Shown here one piece after another: positions 21,462 through 34,600 of a stretch of 64,000 nt of DNA. Location: the NCBI GenBank assembly GCA_004335635.1, contig QAXH01006562.1, forward strand, positions 346 through 64,345, in the 5' to 3' direction. The DNA comes from Chloromonas sp. AAM2 (taxonomy: Eukaryota; Chlorophyta; Chlorophyceae; Chlamydomonadales; Chlamydomonadaceae). The stretch's first letter is position 1. Every line of letters begins with the position of its first letter. Position numbers and translations under genes: made by a program. The notes below the pieces were generated by a model that saw nothing but the letters and a program-made list of their open reading frames with translations, searched no databases and had not been told where the DNA came from.

Positions 21462-24400
21462 ATGCAGCACGGGCAGGAAGGAACCCCAGCTGCTGAGGTT
21501 CCAAGAGGATGGACCGATTTCTATCCAGCCCAGGATTACAACGTGAACAATTACAAAGCGCGTTTTGTTCATGACTTGCTGGAACATTTTGATTCCTATC
21601 ACGGAAACAGTGCCTTGCTGCATGAAACATCTTGGGCCCCAGCAATGTCTAGTATCGTGACTAAACTCGACTACGGGAAGCTCGCAAACGAAGAGAGCCT
21701 TGCCAAGGTTGAGATCAAGCAAGCAGTCATACAGGAACCAGTTGAAGCCTGGCAATGCTTGACAGTGGTCGCAACCCAGGTGCGTGCCCTGTTGAGCTCA
21801 AGGTCAAGGCAACACGCCCCAGATGGCCAGCAGATGGCCCCTTCAGGCAGTGTAGCTGTGCATGATGCGTCGTATGGACATGTGCGCTGTTCACAATGCA
21901 TCGTTGTTTGGACGTGTGGTAGGTCCCACTCTGCCCATGCTGTTGCATGCAGCACCTGTTGGAGACAGAAAAGGATGCTACCAAAGCACGTCTGGGCGCT
22001 CGAGAGGTGGAAAAGTACCAGGGCTTGGTGACAGTGCGGCTTGTCAACATTGTGGATACCTTAACGTCCATCAGGCAGCTGCGTTCCAATTCCATTGGTG
22101 AGCTGCACAATGCACGAGCGCACTTGGTGCCAAGGGATCGATGAAAGTGACCCGGCTTCAGGCACATGTATGGCCAGTTCTTATGCTGCAGGGTATGTAG
22201 GTCTCATACAACCAGGCAGAACGCTCGTCTTGGGCTATGGATCACCAAGGCTTGTTTGAAGCATGGCCCTGAAGACGCATTTGTCTGCTCGTGAGCGGGA
22301 TGTGTGAGCAAGTCTGTCAGCCATGCTGACGATCATAAAGACAGCACTGACAGTCTGTGCCACCACTATCATTATCAACGTTCTCAGTACGATGAGTTAT
22401 TGCGTTTGCTCAGCTTTCGGGCCTAGGTAGTGCTGCCAGTGTACCTTCAGCCTGCAAGGCTCAGCCATCAGACCAAGTGCTGCATGCAATAGCTGTCACG
22501 CATTGGGCCAGGATGGACTAGGAACTACTCAGTCACAAGTGGTAAACCTGTTGCAGCGTCAAGAACCGTTTGCTTTCAAAGAGAGCTGCCTCATTCCATG
22601 TAGGTTGCTGTGTGAGTGCTTGCAAGCACATTGGAGTTTGCCGAGGCTGTGTGCTATCCATCTTGGGCCATGCCCTTGTTAGTGTCACCATGCCCTTGTT
22701 GTCGCCCCTTGACCGTGTCAGCTCCAGCCCGCCCTGTCCCTGTGCCTCAGGCAAGCACGTGAGCCTGCGCGGCACAGTGGTGCGCATGAGCCCTGTGCGG
22801 CCCCAGGTGCAGGAGATGCCCTTCGTGTGCGGCAAGTGCGGCACTGTGCAGCAGCAGGCGTTCCCCGACGGCAAGTTCACGCCGCCCACCCGCTGCACAG
22901 GTGAGGCCAGCAACAGCACACACACAAGCGATGCCAGGCTCTGCTGATCAGCAGCGCACATGCGCATTCACAGTGCATGGCTTGGTCAGTAGCATGTGTG
23001 AGTTTGCACAGCACACTGTGTGAGGCTGACACAGACGGGCACAGAGCACACAGCATGCGCTGCAAGAGAAGGTAGCACGTGGTGCCCAGCCAGGCGGGTT
23101 TAGCGAGATGCGAGCAAAAGCACCATGCTCTTACGTGCATAGAGGCAATGTGGGCATTCGTGTGTCAGGTAATGCAGCAGGCAGTGCAACCCTGCAAGGC
23201 CAACAGATGCCCTATGCCGGATGCTGAATGTCATTGGAATGAAGGTCTGTGTGTGTGTGTGTGTGTGTGTGTGTTGTCAGGTGACGGTTGCAAAGCCAAG
23301 ACCTTCCAGGAATGCCGTGGCGAGGCTGTGTGTGTGGACTGGCAGAAGATTCGCCTGCAGGAGGTCCTGGGCAGCGACAAGCAGCAGGAGGGACAGGTGG
23401 GGTAGGGGAGCTGAGAGTCATGTAAGCGTGGCTGTAACTCAGAGCGATGTCTGCTTATACAAGCAGCTGATCGCCCAGAGCAGTGAAGCCCACACAGACC
23501 AGGCATGGCCAGCGACAAACACGTGTCTTATCCAGCTAGGGGCTGCTTGTGGCACAGTCTTTCCAATCACACGCATGAAACCAGAGCCTTGCGGCCTGGA
23601 GGTGACACCAGCTGGCTCGGTTATGGGAAATGACAAGCAGGACAGAAGTCGATGAGGTCGGGGTGTGTGGGGGAAGGGCACGTGGGATTGCAGGAGAATG
23701 CATTGGGCAGGCACAAGCAGATGAGACCGGCATGCGAGGATGGCTGCATCATGTTGTAAGGCTCGGCTCGCTTTGTTGGGGCCGCTGTGCGAGTGCGTGT
23801 GTGCGTGCGTGTGTGCGTGTGTGCGTGCGTGTGTGCGTGTGTGCGTGTGTGCGTGTGTGCGTGTGTGCGTGCGTGCGTGTGTGCGTGCGTGCGTGCGTGT
23901 GTGTGCGTGCGTGTGTGCGTGCGTGCGTGCGTGCGTGTGTGTGTGTGCGTGCGTGCGTGTGTTGGCCACAACTTGAATGTAGAAATCTGTTTTGAAAGTG
24001 CTGTGTGTGCTGCGTACCCCAGGTGCCGCGTACTGTCGAGGTTGACCTGACCAGTGACCTGGTGGGCTCAGCGGTGGTGGGGGACGTAGTGACTGTGTAC
24101 GGGGAGGTCAAGGTGCTGGCCACACAGGACTCGCTGGGTGAGCAGGGGACAGGAACAAGGGAAGGCGGGACAGGGCGGCGAGGGGCGTCCGTGTTGGGGA
24201 CAAGGCAGCTGCACTTGATTTGGGCGGGCAGGGCAGGAGAAGGGCGTTGGTGGCAATGGTCGGATCAGGTTGTGACGCAATGCAGTGGTGCAGCAGCAGC
24301 TTCCAAGCACGTCACATGATGTGCTGGTTTCCTGCGAGCATGACTTCAGATGTGCGCCCAGGCCATCAGGGTATCAGGCAGTCATATCTCACGCTATGCG

Positions 24401-27400
24401 CGTCTACTGCAGTGCTGCGTGCGTCTCCTTCAGGCATAGCTTAGTTAGTGTGGCATGGTCTGTGCATGCGCTACCTGCCGTGCCCTGGCGTGTGCTGTGC
24501 AGGTCAGTACGGGGCGCTGGGGGGCGGGCTGTTGCCCGGCGGCCCGGGCGGGGGCGGCAGGGGGGCCAAGGCGCCCAAGCAGCAGAGCCTGTTCCTCATC
24601 TACCTGTGCGCTAAGTCGGTGCACAACGTAAGCAGCGCCACACGACAGGCAGCAGATAGGTGAGTGCAGCGCAGCGGCTGGTGATGCGTCCAAGTTGTGG
24701 GCTGCGCATCGTGTGGCAGCGTGGTAGCAGCGTGCGAGTTGGCCCTTGGCAGTGTGCGGATAGAAACCTGAAGGCTGAATCTGAATTCCTGGGATTCATC
24801 CCCTTCATACCAGGACGCCCAGCTGCTCATTTGTACATTATGAATTAAGCCACAAGCCAGGAACGTCCTGAATTTGCAGGCATATTTGGAATCGCCGGGA
24901 AAAACCAAGTCATTGGTACTAAGAACTAGGAAGTAATCACCGGCCAGCACCTTCCAGCAGAACACATGCATCACGGCGCCATTAGTGAGTCCTCAGCGTT
25001 TTCCCTTCTATGCGTGGAGCAGGCAATATAAGCTGGAGATCAGACCATGAAGAAGCAGGATGAATGTGCTTAATAATTGGGATGCAGTAGCGGCCTTGCC
25101 ACACTGGTGCTAATGCGCGGCGTGACGTGTTTGTCTGTTGCCGCCCCTCCTGGCTTCAGGTTCGGAGGCACCCAGTCCACACAGGGCTGCTCTGCTATAG
25201 TAACTGGCGGCCCGCTGCCCAACATGCCCGCATTCAGCCCCAGGGATCTCGAGTTCATTGCAAAGTTTACCGAGGTACAGCCAGGCGCACTGCACACGCA
25301 GGTGCACCTCATAGAGCCCTGCGCATTCTATCGGGCCAGAAGGAACAGCACTGCTTTGCTAGGAGCACACATCTGTTGAACTGCACGAAAGCCGAGGACG
25401 TACAGCAAACGTCCTCTGGCCTTGATGAGTGAGGCTCGCTTCACAGTGTGGCTACCTGCAGCTCCACAGGCACAGGCCGACTGGCTTCGGAGGAGTGTTG
25501 AATCACAGACAGCAGCACTACACACCAGCTAGCAATGCTGTGTGCTGCCTGCCCTCGTGCTCACTGCAGGACTGCGAGGGGGACCAGTTCCGGCACCTGG
25601 TGCACGCCCTGTGCCCGAATATATACGGACACGAGCTGGTCAAGGTGTGTGCATGCCACAGGGTGTGCTGCTGCAGAGAGGCCCCGGCATGATTATGTTA
25701 CACCCCAAATGTGTCTCTTGTTCAAATGTGTCACTTTGACTGTGTGTGTCTGTGTGCCTCTGCCCCGGTTTGGTTTTCCCGTAGCACAGCACAGGTTGAC
25801 AGGTTGTGGCTTGATGTTTGTGTTGGGCGCACCTTGTTGCGTTGCCAGCTGGCTTGCCTGTCCCTACTAACTACTAAGAGCTCGCTCTAGCAACGCATGT
25901 CAAGCCGTGCGTGCAACTACACATGTATTGCTTACAGCTGGAAGAGAATGTGTGATAATTGGTGTGAGAGCCTTGTGCATCCCGCGTGTTTTGTGTGTCC
26001 CGCCCACAGGCTGGTCTGCTGCTTGCCCTGATGGGCGGCGTGCGCAAGAACGAGGGTATGCCCGGGCGCGTGCCCATACGGGGGGATATTCATGTGCTGG
26101 TGCTGGGCGACCCGGGGCTGGGCAAGAGCCAGCTGCTGCAGGTAGGAACACACATAGGGACGCATGGGACAGCCATGCAGTTGGTGACATACAGTGGCTT
26201 GCTTGCCGTTTGGCTCTCAGAATGATCAGCAATTACATCATCTCATCATGCCAAATTCATCATTGCTTTGGGGCAAACCTACGTTTGATTGAGAGTTACA
26301 GGAGTTTCGCCTAGTAGTATTGTTGATGCTTTGAAACACGTCAATTGGTGGGTAAAGGAGGTATCAACTCAACAATGGCAAGCCATACACATCCCAGGAA
26401 ACGAATGTCCTTCTCAACTGCGTCATGCATGCCCTGGCGAGCACGGGCCGTGCCAGGCGGTCCTACCCCCGTGGCTTGCCCTCGGTGGCGATGCACCCCC
26501 CGTTGCGCGTGCCGTGCTGCAGGCGTGCGCCGGTGTGGCGCCCCGCGGGCTGTACGTGTGCGGCAACACCAGCTCCAGCGCAGGCCTCACGGTTTCGGTG
26601 GCCAAGGTGGGCGGCGAATGGTTCCAAGTCTGTGTGTGAAGGCAAGGAACGGCAGAGACCAACTGAGGGAATGATCGCAGCTTCATTCACGGCAGTCGGT
26701 CTGTTGTGCTGTGCGTCCTGGTGAGGTCTGGTTTTGGCGTCTGAAGGCAGACAGCAGTGGACAATCATAGCTGTGGATCTGACCAGGGATGGCCGGTTCA
26801 GTGTCATGCGTTGGCCATGCAGGCAGTGAACGCGTGCTGGCAGCTGCTGGCTGCATCCACTGGCTGCCCTGCCAGTTGGCCAACACGAACCCTGACAATT
26901 CAGAAGGGCACTGGCCAGCTGCGGCCACCAGAACACTTCTCCCGCTTGCTGGCCAACCCTTGCTCCCGCCTTGTCCTTGTTTGTTGACTAACTCTTGGCC
27001 TTGCCTTGCGCCTGGTGCCGTGTCCGCCCCAGGACCCCGTGACGGGTGACTTTGTGTTCGAGGCGGGTGCGGTGGTGCTGGGCGATAGGGGCGTGTGCTG
27101 TGTGGACGAGTTTGATAAGATGTCGGGGGAGCACCAGGCGCTGCTGGAGGCCATGGAGCAGCAGGAGGTAAGCCTGTGCGCCAGATGTTGCTTTTTCAAG
27201 TCTAAACAACGTCTTGTTAGCCGCTTTACCTGGGACGAGTAATCTTACGCAGAAAACCAGTTGTCCAATACGGGACAGGCTCTGGCATGGCATGCACTGG
27301 ACATGCTGCCCTCTGGTCATGTCGAGCGCTCTTTGCACGCCATGACCACCTGGTTGTGTTCCATCAAAACGCTTCCAGTCTCAAAGCCATGGTTGTTTGG

Positions 27401-30400
27401 CTCTGTCTGCGTGTTGCGAACCAGAGTGTCATCATCATTGTCACATGGCGGATCATGGATTAACTGCCAATTGACGCAAGACCAACCGATCCAGATGCTT
27501 AGCAGCAACCGACATGACCACATGGGTCAAAGCATGGGGATGATGCCCCCGGAGTGTGTGTGCTGTGTGCAGGTGAGCGTGGCCAAGGCGGGCATGGTGG
27601 CCAGTCTGCCTGCGCGCACCGCCATACTGGCCGCAGCCAACCCCGCAGAGGGGCACTACAACAGGGCGAAGAGCGTGTCAGAGAACCTCAAGATGAGCCC
27701 AGCAATGCTGTCAAGGTGAGGTCACTGGACATCCTGCTCTGCTCTCCTGTCATGCTGCCACGTGATCGTTTGACACAGGTTGTTGCTTCTCACAAGCTTG
27801 ATGCATAAATGCAACCTCGTCACTGTCTTGGGCCTTCTGATTATACCCAGACGTGCTTTCCTTGCGTGTGCCTGCATGCTGTGTCCAGCTGTGTCTGCGA
27901 GTATCCTGATGTGCAGTCCCCTCAGGGCACGTGTACAGACTCCGGTCACCGGTCACAATTGTGCATGCAGCTGTTGAGCTGTTGTGCGTGCATGTCCGCA
28001 GGTTTGACCTGATCTTCATCCTCATGGACCGGCCCGATGGGTTGCGGGACCAGGCGGTGTCCGAGCACGTGTTGGCGCTGCATTCAGGTGCTGGAAGCGA
28101 GGGGGGCGGTGCGAGGCTCATAAGACCTTCCTGCCAACACAGTTGTGTTGTGTGCACTGGGTAGGCTGTGCTGTTGTGTCACTTGCTGCTCTGATGCAGT
28201 AGCAGCTCCAGAGCACCTGCAAGCCCTTGTTTCAGACCTGGTACCTAGTAAAGGCGTCTGACTCAGAACTATGCATTGAGGTGTGGGAGGAGGAGAGCGG
28301 TGCGAGGCTCACAAGACCCGACTGCTAGGACAGTTGTGTAGCGGGGGAAAAACACTTGTGTGCGCTGTTGTGTTGCATGATGATTGGAAATATTCACATC
28401 AGCATGCCTCTGTGTCAGACAGTCAATGCCCCCAACTCAGAACTAGGACCGGCAGTGACGCAAGCGTATGGCGTTTGGCATGAGGGGGCGTCAGAAGAAG
28501 AGGCCAGTTCATGCCATGTTTTCTGAGCAGCACAGAATCCGCAGTGTCAGCAGGCGCCACTGCCATGCTGCACTGCCATGCATGCCCATGCACGCGGGTC
28601 CACTTGCCTTGGCCTTGCTCCGCAGGTCTGGCGGGCCGGGCTGAGAAGGCCAAGCAGCGCATGCTTCAGTTTGGCGGCCCCGCGGAGCAGGAGCCCGTGC
28701 CCCTGCTGATGGGGCCGCAGGAGGGACCCACACAGGCACCGCAACGGTGAGGCGCGCACGTGACGGTAATCAGAAGCTGCTGTTCAATGCCGTTGCTCAA
28801 TGTCGTTGAATGGCCAAGCCCCGTGTGTGTGTGTCTCTGTACCCACACCTGATATGCACGGTGTGCTGCCATGTGAGGCCCTTAATCCGCCTTTAGGCAG
28901 GAGGCTGGTTCGGTGCGCTGCTGGGCAGGGCTTGAGGTTCACTGGGCAACACGTGCTGACGTGTGCAGGGGATAAGCAGCCTTGGAAGGGCGGAGAAGGG
29001 GCTGCCTCTTGCCGCCCGCACTGAAGCTTTACGTGGTGTTGTCAGTTCATTCATCATTTGTGGCCGTCTCAATTGCCCGTCTGTACTGATGACAGTGACC
29101 ATAATCAGCAGCTGTGGTTCGTTACCGTCAAGTGACCCGGGCCCATGTGTGCCTCGTGGCCTCGCAGGCGTGCGCTGAAGGAGTGTCTGCGCGTGGGCCT
29201 GGCCGACAGCAACCGCTCGCTGCTGCATGCGCAGCTCGTGCGCAAGTACATCGCATACGCACGCCAGTTCGTCACACCTGTCAGTGCACACAATAACTCT
29301 ATCCATGCACAACCTCCGTCATTACAGGCAGCTCTCAATACATGTTCAGTGTGTGTTCATATGTGAGGCGACATGTGGGTGCATAGGTGTATGAAACGTG
29401 CAGGACTGTGGTTCACTTGACACAGAAACAGGGTCATGTTCAGCATGTGTTGATGGACAAGGTGCCATATGGGTGCATGCTACGTACAGGACTGTAGTGC
29501 ACGTGATGTTGAGGTTTAGACACGTCGTGCTGTGCTGTTGCAGGTTCTGTCTGACGAAGCGAAAGCCACTCTGCAGGAGTTCTACCTCACACTCCGGCAG
29601 CAGGTGGCTCCGGGCACATCAAGCCCTATCACGGTGAGCCTTGAACGAGGCCAAATCTTGCTTGTGGCTGGCAGGTTGAGGGTGCTCGAGTCAAGAGGTA
29701 GTTGGAGCGTTTGCCAACGGCCATCCCGCTTGAATAGGGTGCTGCCATGCCACTTTGTAGCTGAGCTTTTGAGCACTGCATGGAGGCATTGTGCGGCGTG
29801 AGCTCTAGCAAGCGGTGAACATTGTACAGGGTCCTGCATGTCACCTTACTGCGCCTTGATGTGGGGTGCCCAGGCACGTCAGCTCGAGAGCCTGGCCAGG
29901 CTGACGGAGGCGCGTGCGCGGCTGGACCTCAAGCAGGTGGCCACCAAGGACCATGCGCTGGTGAGCAGTAATGCATCTTGACGAGGTAGCCAGAAGCATC
30001 AAGCCTGGGTAAGAACCTCAGATCTGCTATGTGGCCTGAGGTCCAACCAGTTTAGGACAAGACCCACAATTGTTATCACATCACAACAGTGTGGTCTGCT
30101 GGGATATGCCGGTGCACTGAGCACCTGGTGTGCTACCATTTTACGTATAGCTAGCCACTGTAGCACAATCTAGCTCTATTGTAGCACTGTTCTAGCACCA
30201 TCTAGCACCAGGCCTGACCGTATGCATGAAGCATATGTGCGAGCAGGTCTGCTGACCCCATAGCTAGGATTTTCCTTGCTGGACATCAGCAATGTCAGCA
30301 CTTCATGTTAGCATTCCGTAGTATTGTGAGGCTGTCACATTCAGACTGGCGCTTGTCCGTCGTTATGGCCCGACATCTGAGCAGCTCCGGACCAGAGCCG

Positions 30401-31120
30401 CGGCTGCCTGTGCAGCGCACACTTTGCCTGTGGCTTCGACCCGGGTGGTGTTCGACCGACAAGCTCCTGATTTCCGCGCAGGACGTCATCGAGATTATGA
30501 AGGAAGCGCTGTACGACCGCTTCGGCACCCTAGATGACGTGATGCTTGGCACCACGGACTACCGAGGGGCGGGGGGCAAGGCCCGGGGCAAGGCCGCGGA
30601 GGCAGCGAGGTTTCTTCAGCGGATGCGGACGCTCGGCGACAGGCAAGGGCGTGATACATTCTCCACGGGGGAGCTCTACGGCATTGCCAACGAGATGAAC
30701 CTACAGGTAACTAGAACGTTGCTTGGTCGTAGACTACAAATTACAGCCCGCGCCAAGTCGGTTGGTTACGCGCGAAGGCCGGTAATAGTGTCAACCTCGG
30801 CTTACACAGCATGTATGTGTCGTGCTGCTGCTCAGGTGAAAGACATCAATGTGTTTCTGGAGCAACTCAACAATGAGGGGGACATCCTCAAGGCAGGCGC
30901 GGGGCAGTATAGAGTCAAGGGCTGCAAGAAGCCTGCTGATGGTGGCGGCAGGGGAACGGCGTCGCAGTTTGCGCAACTGGCGGCATCACAGCAACAGGCA
31001 GCGTCACAGCAGCAAGGTGCATCGCAGCAGGGTGGCAGAAACGGAACGCAAAGGGGCTTACAGCCACCGCAGGATGAGCATCATTCAACCCAGGACTTGT
31101 ATGGTACGCCCTTCCTGTGA
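21462..31120 (+). CDS. MCM8: MCM8 DNA helicase
   Basis: MCM8 is an AAA+ helicase that works with MCM9 in homologous recombination and replication-fork repair in the nucleus. Nineteen exons join in frame to about 896 residues: 21462-21779, 21953-22097, 22751-22900, 23281-23396, 24023-24137, 24503-24659, 25160-25274, 25570-25644, 26010-26141, 26523-26606, 27033-27167, 27573-27715, 28002-28087, 28626-28746, 29168-29279, 29544-29633, 29874-29960, 30482-30706 and 30836-31120. Visible motifs are a four-Cys zinc finger (CGKCG ... CTGDGC), Walker [10 protein letters not shown], the MCM8-type [17 protein letters not shown], Walker [10 protein letters not shown], sensor region [11 protein letters not shown], arginine finger LSRFDLIF, and a C-terminal winged-helix part. 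A Gln/Ser-rich tail ([16 protein letters not shown]) precedes the stop. The MCM8 rather than MCM2-7 assignment rests on the sequence around Walker A and B and on the C-terminus. All catalytic residues are intact. Exon 6 must use the donor at 24660, not an earlier GTAAGC at 24628, to keep the frame. Confidence 0.96.
23249..23280 (+). repeat. (GT)n tract abutting an MCM8 3' splice site
   Basis: About 13 GT dinucleotides run from 23249 to 23274 and are followed directly by TTGTCAG, the acceptor of MCM8 exon 4. There is no ordinary pyrimidine tract, so the GT repeat occupies the position of the splice-site recognition region. Confidence 0.85.
23793..23963 (+). repeat. Compound TGCG/TGTG microsatellite
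   Basis: About 170 bp of alternating TGCG and TGTG units lie in the intron before MCM8 exon 5 and end about 60 bp before its acceptor. Long open frames on both strands here are only the repeat read as His/Thr or Cys/Val. Such alternating purine-pyrimidine DNA can adopt the Z form, which is general knowledge and not shown here. Confidence 0.9.
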
Positions 31121-31617
31121 TTGTTATGCACGATGTGGCCGACACCTGTAGATGACCTGCAATCGCTCGCGATGGGCTCATCCAAGACTGGAGTATTTGC
31201 TATTGATTGGACTGAAGACAGCTTGTGTGTGCAAAGATATGCGCAGGTTGCTTCCAGGTGTACATTCCCAACAAGCTTTTTTTATAATCAGTTCTGAAAT
31301 TCTTTCAATTGATTGGTTGCCTGTCTGGCCCTGTGAAACATGCTGCAGCGTCGCCCTTGCAGTGTACTGGTGTGGTGCGGCACCGATTGCCAAGATTGGA
31401 CGTGCATGGTGCCATTCTAGTTTCCATCTTATCGGTAAAGCTCAAGATTTGTCGCACATCATCAAATGTAACCGCAAGTCGTAACTTTCCAATTGGTCCA
31501 CCTGCAAATGAACAGAACAGCCTTCCTTGTCAGGAATTGGAAGTATGATGCGCCAGATGTCCGCCGCAATAATTATCAATCAGCGTTGACCAAGCCGCAC
31601 ATCAACGGCCTTGAACG
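31121..31617. other. Intergenic region between MCM8 and the SET-domain gene
   Basis: About 500 bp with no supported gene, holding the MCM8 3' flank and the SET-gene promoter. I see no clear signal. Confidence 0.5.
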
Positions 31618-34600
31618 ATGCAGCTCAGCTCGCATGCTTGGTCTCTCGCGAGGGGCGGGCTCGCCACGCTTCTCCGAAACACCTACTCCATCAGTGTGTG
31701 CCTGCAGCGAAAAGCGAGCTCAGCTACGGTTGCAGAGGATGACCTGTACACTACCGACACAGCACCACCTCACTACGTCAACCCTTCTGCTTCAGTTCAC
31801 CAAGTTTATGGTGCGTGGAGTGGGGGTTTAGCATGCAATGCATCCATGCATGCCATCCTTCCTCCGTTCACCTGCATGTACGTACCTGTACCCTTCACCA
31901 TCTCAGCTGCGGTCCGCTCTGCCACTCCCAACATCTTGCATGGCAACGCGCGTAGCCAAGCAAAAGCTTCAGTTTCTACGCCACATGCATTACGACTGAC
32001 AAGAATGTCGAATTGCATGCCTTCCAATTGGCTGCAGGCAAGGGCCGAGCGCTTTCTGCGACGGCACCAATCAAACCAGGTGACACCATAATGGTGGTAC
32101 AGCCGCTAGCAATCCTGCATGGACCCGCATTTGACATGCCCCAGGCAGATGGCCTTGTGCCCTTGCTTCAGCAAACCCGCCATGCTCGCGCCCAGCGTTG
32201 GCTGCAACTGTTATACCGCGGCCTGGACTCGTGGCCCAAAGCGCCAACTGCCCAGGACGAGGTGCAGCCCTTGCAACGCCTACTGTATCAGCCCCTGGCT
32301 GACTGTGAAGCATCAGTCCCTGCGACTCAGCCTGTGCCAGCCAGTGCACAATTGCAAGGCAGCACACCGGCTGGAGCATGCCTGCAAGAAGATGAACTTG
32401 AGGCTGTTGTATCCTATAACGCATTTGGAGATGCATTTGAGGACTTGGCAGCGTTTGAGTGCAGAAGCAGCCGCCGAGGCACCAGCCCTAGTGGCCACAG
32501 TAAGGATACCACTGACAGCCCAATGGATCGGGAAGCTGCTTCAGGCACCGGCACCAGCAATGCAGCAGATCTGGAGGCAGGCAGTTCGTACCAGTGTGCC
32601 CATGCACAGTCCCATGTGGGCGTCTGGCCTCACTTTGCCCTCCTCAACCATTCGTGTCAGCCCAATTGTGTGCATTTTGTTGTGGGATCCACTATGATCG
32701 TGAGAGCCATAACAGACATAAGCGCGGGCCAAGAGCTAACCATTAGCTACCTGGGTGAGCACCTACAACCGTTAGTCCACCACCCTTATGGAACGCAGGG
32801 CATCAGGCGACAGCTTATTAAACAGTGGCTGTGTTGCAAAACAGGACGTGTTCACTCAGCCTACATTGGTGCAAAACAGCATCGTCCAGGCATGAGCTCT
32901 ATTAAGCATCATACAATGCACAAGACCCTGCATGTCACCTTGCTGCACCTGAAAGGTGTCCTTGGATAATGACAAGCCTTGAGAGTCTGTAAGGCCAAGA
33001 CCGTCGTATAGTTGCATTGCGCGGCCGGCACACATATCAACTTGGACTTGCAATTGAAGGACCATCTGCAAAAGCAGGGCCGCTTTACTCCTTATGCTTT
33101 CATGCTGCGGCCCAAGCCACCGGCCATGTAATAAACAGCTCAGTGCAAACCGCATGCATGAGTTCATTGCATGCGTACAGGACGAGAGGATTTCAGCCCT
33201 TCTAACATGCGGCAGCAGCTGTTGCGTTCCAGGTGAGGTGTGAGGCTGTTGAACGACTCACCATGCTCTATAATCCTGCACAGTTGTTTTCTCGCATGTT
33301 ATCGTACATCAGGCGCAGATGGCACTCACAATCAAGTTCGAGTTTGTGAAACATAAGTTGCACTGCCCAACTTGGCGTTCACAGCACCGTGCTGCTGGCT
33401 TGCCAGTTGCTAGTCAGGCCATAAAACCCTCTGAGCAGACTGCAGAATGCTACCACCATGCTTCAGGTACGGGTTCACATGCAACTGCACTCGCTGCCGG
33501 TTGGAGTCCTGCCTGCCTGTGCCCCTGCGTCAGTTACTGGGGGAGCTGCATCAGGAGGCCAAGACTGCCCTGGGCCCAGCGCTGCTGAGCGCAGCTGAGG
33601 AGGATGATGGCCGGGCGCTGGCCCAGGCAAGTGAATGGCACTGCTTGGGGACCGTTTAGCCAGAGATCAGGGTTACATCGCAGATATTGATTGTTTGGTT
33701 TGGCCTGCGTGCCTAAACAAAACCCTGACTGCCGCACGCTCATGGCAGTCATGGCAAGGGTCATGTGTGCAGACAAGGCTAGCAAGCATCTCATGCGCGT
33801 GGTTGTAGAAAAACGGTTGTGCTTGTGGCTGCATGCATGCGTGGTTGGGTCGGAGGGGCACAGGCGGCCGCGTGTAAATGGTCCTCTAATGCACATGTAT
33901 GCCGCATGCCGGGTGGCTAGAACTTGCATTGCACGGGCTGACGCCTAGGCAGTCGTGTGTGCAACTCCTCCCCCTTGCAACTCCTTTACTTGCTATTGCA
34001 AGGGTCTGTAGGCTGGCGCCGATGGCAATGAGGCTAGGGCTTGGATTGCCCTGTCTGCAGAGTCACAAGTGAATGCGTGCCATGTGTATGCATGCCATGT
34101 GTATGCTTAACATTCATGTGTAGCGGCCGTTGTAGGCTACCAAGGCTGCTAGAAATGGCTCTATGGTGGAGCAAGTCGTGCATTATCTAACCACAGTTGA
34201 AGCAGCACTGCCACATGAGTTTCAACTGGCCAAACGTACCCGGTCCGTGCCATGCCAACCCTTGGAACAAGGTTTGGTATTTAACGTGTATCCATTCAGG
34301 TAGAAACCTCACTGCTTGCGTGGTCTTCACGTCTGCAAGAAGCACTGGCGGCCTTTAAACAGGGATTAGAGCATGAAGCAGACACTATCCCGGCCAGAGA
34401 GCTGCAAGCAGCAGCACTGCCAGCAGAGGCAGAGCAGCAGAAGCAACTGACAACAGCAGCAGAGCAGCAGCAGCAACCGGCAGGAATTCCTGAGGCAGTG
34501 CAAGGCCCAGGTGCTGGTGACGTGCACAATGCTCACGGTGTTGGGCTGGGGCTAAAGCGGGCAGCGGAAGACGTGGGAGGCGTGGATGTGGCGGTTCTCA

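Noticed and set aside
23439..24123. Long His/Thr and Cys/Val repeat frames on both strands
   Set aside because: They are the TGCG/TGTG microsatellite read in six frames inside an MCM8 intron.
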